A stretch of 64,000 nt of DNA from Neptuniibacter caesariensis (lineage in GTDB: Bacteria > Pseudomonadota > Gammaproteobacteria > Pseudomonadales > Balneatricaceae). The DNA lies in contig NZ_CH724125.1 in the NCBI RefSeq assembly GCF_000153345.1, positions 1,390,182-1,454,181 on the forward strand, given 5' to 3'. Each line of letters starts with the position of its first letter. Position 1 is the stretch's first letter. Of the stretch, positions 62,562 through 64,000 are shown piece by piece. Position numbers and translations under genes: made by a program. The notes under the pieces were generated by a model. The model ran no database searches. It was not told the origin of the DNA and saw only the letters and a list, made by a program, of their open reading frames with translations.

Positions 62562-63434
62562 CTAACTCTTCTGTTTTTTGCCTGATATCACGGCAAGATA
62601 AATACCACTAAATATTAAAACGATCCCCCAAAAATGGAAAGCGTAAAGCTTCTCCCCCAAAAAACTTACCGATAAGATCATTCCCCATAACGGGACCAAA
62701 TGTATAAATAAGCCCGCAGCATGTGCACCCAGCTTCTCAACACCATAATTCCAAAACAGATATGCCAAGATAGAGGGGAACACTGCAAGATAGCCAATTA
62801 GGTAGTATAGATCTGTATTCCATACAATTGGCGCTTTATCTTGCATTTCGACAACGGCCAAAGGTGCAAGGATAATCACACCCACCATGAGAGTTACTGA
62901 AAATAAAGTAAACCCCGACAATCCTTTGGGACGCCAACGTAGAAGAATACTGTATATTCCCCAGACCAACATACCCAGCAATACCCAAAGATCACCTGGA
63001 TTAAACTGCAAGCTTTTGAGCATAGCCAAATCAGCTCTGCTAATCAGAACTAAAACCCCGCATAGAGAAACACCTACGCCCAACCATTGCTTGACTGAGG
63101 CAACTTCCTTTAAAAAGATTGCACTCAGTAGCAATATCATTATCGGCATTGAAGACTGCATCAATGTACCGTTAACCGCCGTTGTGTACTGCAGGCCTAT
63201 GTAAGCCAGGGTATTGAAAGCTCCCACACTCAAACTACCTAATAAGATCAATATTGGCAGATGCCTTTTGATAATCGGCCAATGTCGATAGATCGTAGGT
63301 ATTACGAATGGGAGTAACAGGACCAATGCTGTCGTCCAGCGAATGGAAGCCATGGTGATTGGCGGAATCTCAACCGTAAATGCCCTCGCCAAAACAAAAT
63401 TACCCGCCCAGAACAGAGTAGTCAGGCATAACAA
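62562..63434 (-). CDS. EamA/DMT-superfamily transporter
   Basis: A 290-residue inner-membrane protein with ten helices in two EamA repeats (TLFWAGNFVLARAFTVEIPPITMASIRW at the start; LIHLVPLWGMILSVSFLGEK near the end). Substrate unknown, small-metabolite export likely. The start is uncertain: TTG at 63434 is used here, while a CTG at 63446 has better spacing to an AGGTGA ribosome site and would add SLAY-like residues found in the family. It lies 8 bp upstream of the Tim44-like gene. Confidence 0.85.
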   Translation of the reverse strand: MLCLTTLFWAGNFVLARAFTVEIPPITMASIRWTTALVLLLPFVIPTIYRHWPIIKRHLPILILLGSLSVGAFNTLAYIGLQYTTAVNGTLMQSSMPIMILLLSAIFLKEVASVKQWLGVGVSLCGVLVLISRADLAMLKSLQFNPGDLWVLLGMLVWGIYSILLRWRPKGLSGFTLFSVTLMVGVIILAPLAVVEMQDKAPIVWNTDLYYLIGYLAVFPSILAYLFWNYGVEKLGAHAAGLFIHLVPLWGMILSVSFLGEKLYAFHFWGIVLIFSGIYLAVISGKKQKS

Positions 63435-63471
63435 TAGATAAGCCAGAGATCACCTCAACAATAGATTTAAA

Positions 63472-64000
63472 TTAGGAGTTTTTCTGTAGAAAGCGCGAGA
63501 GCAGATTATTACTCGCGTCATTACCAGTAATTATATAGTGCAGCACGTTATAGTTATTAACTGTCCAACGCATACGTCGATTTGACTTGCTCAGACCACA
63601 AATGAGGACCTCGTCCCCCTCTTGAATCTCGTCAAGCTCACCTGGCAGCATATCAACCATACCGTCTCGGCGAAGCATCAGAGGGAAAGCGTGCAGGTTA
63701 CGCTTACGATTATGCGGATCTTTAAAAAACAGCGACAATTTCAAATCAAAGCCCTGCCTTTTAGCCTCCATCAACGCGGGAGTCTCCTCCTCGCCCACAA
63801 CATAAGCCCAGCTATCCAACTCCTCATCACCGACAATACTGCTCATACGGTTAATTAGTGTATGCGCCCACACATCATCATATCGCTCAAGCATCTCTTC
63901 GATAAAAGCGGGTAGTAAAGGCGATTTCACATGGGCGAGAATCCTGTTCGCTATGATCCGACCAGGCTCCATCACAAAATCGGCGCGGCTATTTTTGAAA
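63472..64000 (-). CDS. potassium channel/RCK-type protein, C-terminal part (5' end beyond window)
   Basis: The frame continues past the window edge: upstream of the first internal Met it reads FKNSRADF, so 175 residues are visible and the true start lies outside. RADFVMEPGRIIANRILAHV resembles the end of a TrkA-N Rossmann domain. The following part (LDSWAYVVGEEETPALMEAKRQGF, then MLPGELDEIQEGDEVLICGLSK) resembles an RCK_C-type ligand domain ending in the usual GDE-x-L strand. The protein may be a K+ channel or TrkA-like regulator; the N-terminus would decide. Confidence 0.7.
   Translation of the reverse strand, partial: FKNSRADFVMEPGRIIANRILAHVKSPLLPAFIEEMLERYDDVWAHTLINRMSSIVGDEELDSWAYVVGEEETPALMEAKRQGFDLKLSLFFKDPHNRKRNLHAFPLMLRRDGMVDMLPGELDEIQEGDEVLICGLSKSNRRMRWTVNNYNVLHYIITGNDASNNLLSRFLQKNS

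Noticed and set aside
62562..63470. Frameshift or truncation of the EamA gene at 63434, since the first codon is TTG
   Set aside because: A CTG or TTG start with an AGGTGA ribosome site explains the 5' end; the protein has the full ten helices.

Overview
The window looks like a chromosomal segment of a gammaproteobacterium, most plausibly a marine Oceanospirillales-type organism (Oceanospirillaceae such as the Neptunomonas/Neptuniibacter/Amphritea group). This is an inference from gene content and order: rsxABCDGE followed by nth, the cysI-DUF934-cysH order also seen in Pseudomonas, nrdA-nrdB-yfaE with paired NrdR boxes, DUF2788, UPF0325, and kdsA (so LPS is made). No rRNA, tRNA, CRISPR array or intact prophage was seen. 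Base composition is moderate and even, with AT-rich intergenic spaces.

Layout. 1-2.2 kb: truncated MocR-type regulator divergent from ccoG, terminator. 2.2-7.5 kb: GIY-YIG protein; AraC regulator divergent from a small periplasmic protein, a glutaredoxin and a two-domain 2OG-Fe(II) oxygenase; a TbpB-like barrel protein with a very long Pro-Thr linker. 7.8-17.2 kb (minus strand): rsxABCDGE electron-transport complex, with a receiver-CheC protein and a diguanylate cyclase placed between rsxE and nth. 17.4-26 kb: assimilatory sulfur pathway (cysDN, TauE/SafE exporter, cysI, DUF934, [4Fe-4S] APS reductase cysH, siroheme synthase cysG); cysK follows at 54.6 kb. 26.4-31.8 kb: CACHE/HAMP-like diguanylate cyclase, PCP_red miniprotein, an IS5-like MITE, TetR/carboxymuconolactone decarboxylase pair, BLUF photoreceptor, RhlE-type helicase. 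31.8-42 kb: MocR regulator divergent from a PNPOx-like flavoprotein, SLC13 permease, DUF2252, UPF0325, GAF-GGDEF, Ycf46-like AAA ATPase, thioesterase, EamA transporter. 42.4-46.7 kb: nrdAB-yfaE with NrdR boxes. 46.7-64 kb: DUF2788, HugZ-like, PilZ-like, kdsA, pseudokinase-FGE fusion, DUF4139, DTW protein, DCC1/DoxX pair, Sel1 protein, cysK, DyP peroxidase, DUF547, sulfurtransferase, trpS, yaaA, Tim44-like protein, EamA transporter and a truncated RCK-type protein.

How it fits together. Sulfate is activated by CysDN to APS and reduced directly by an APS reductase whose two cysteine pairs indicate an iron-sulfur enzyme. CysI with siroheme from CysG makes sulfide and CysK fixes it. The APS-kinase-like tail on CysN has lost its P-loop, which agrees with this PAPS-independent route. 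Three diguanylate cyclases, all with an RxxD product-inhibition site, plus a PilZ-like protein show an active cyclic-di-GMP layer.

Most notable non-coding items: (1) a 263-bp palindromic MITE with IS5-like ends and a 4-bp target duplication at 28454-28716; (2) a roughly 125-bp intergenic repeat in three copies, starting with a perfect DnaA-box sequence followed by conserved blocks at fixed spacing; (3) a roughly 30-bp motif repeated in the nrdA leader and in the nrdA-nrdB spacer. Most notable protein oddities: a MocR regulator with Arg in place of the PLP lysine, the decayed APS kinase domain on CysN, eight 70-residue repeats in RsxC, and a pseudokinase fused to an FGE-type domain.
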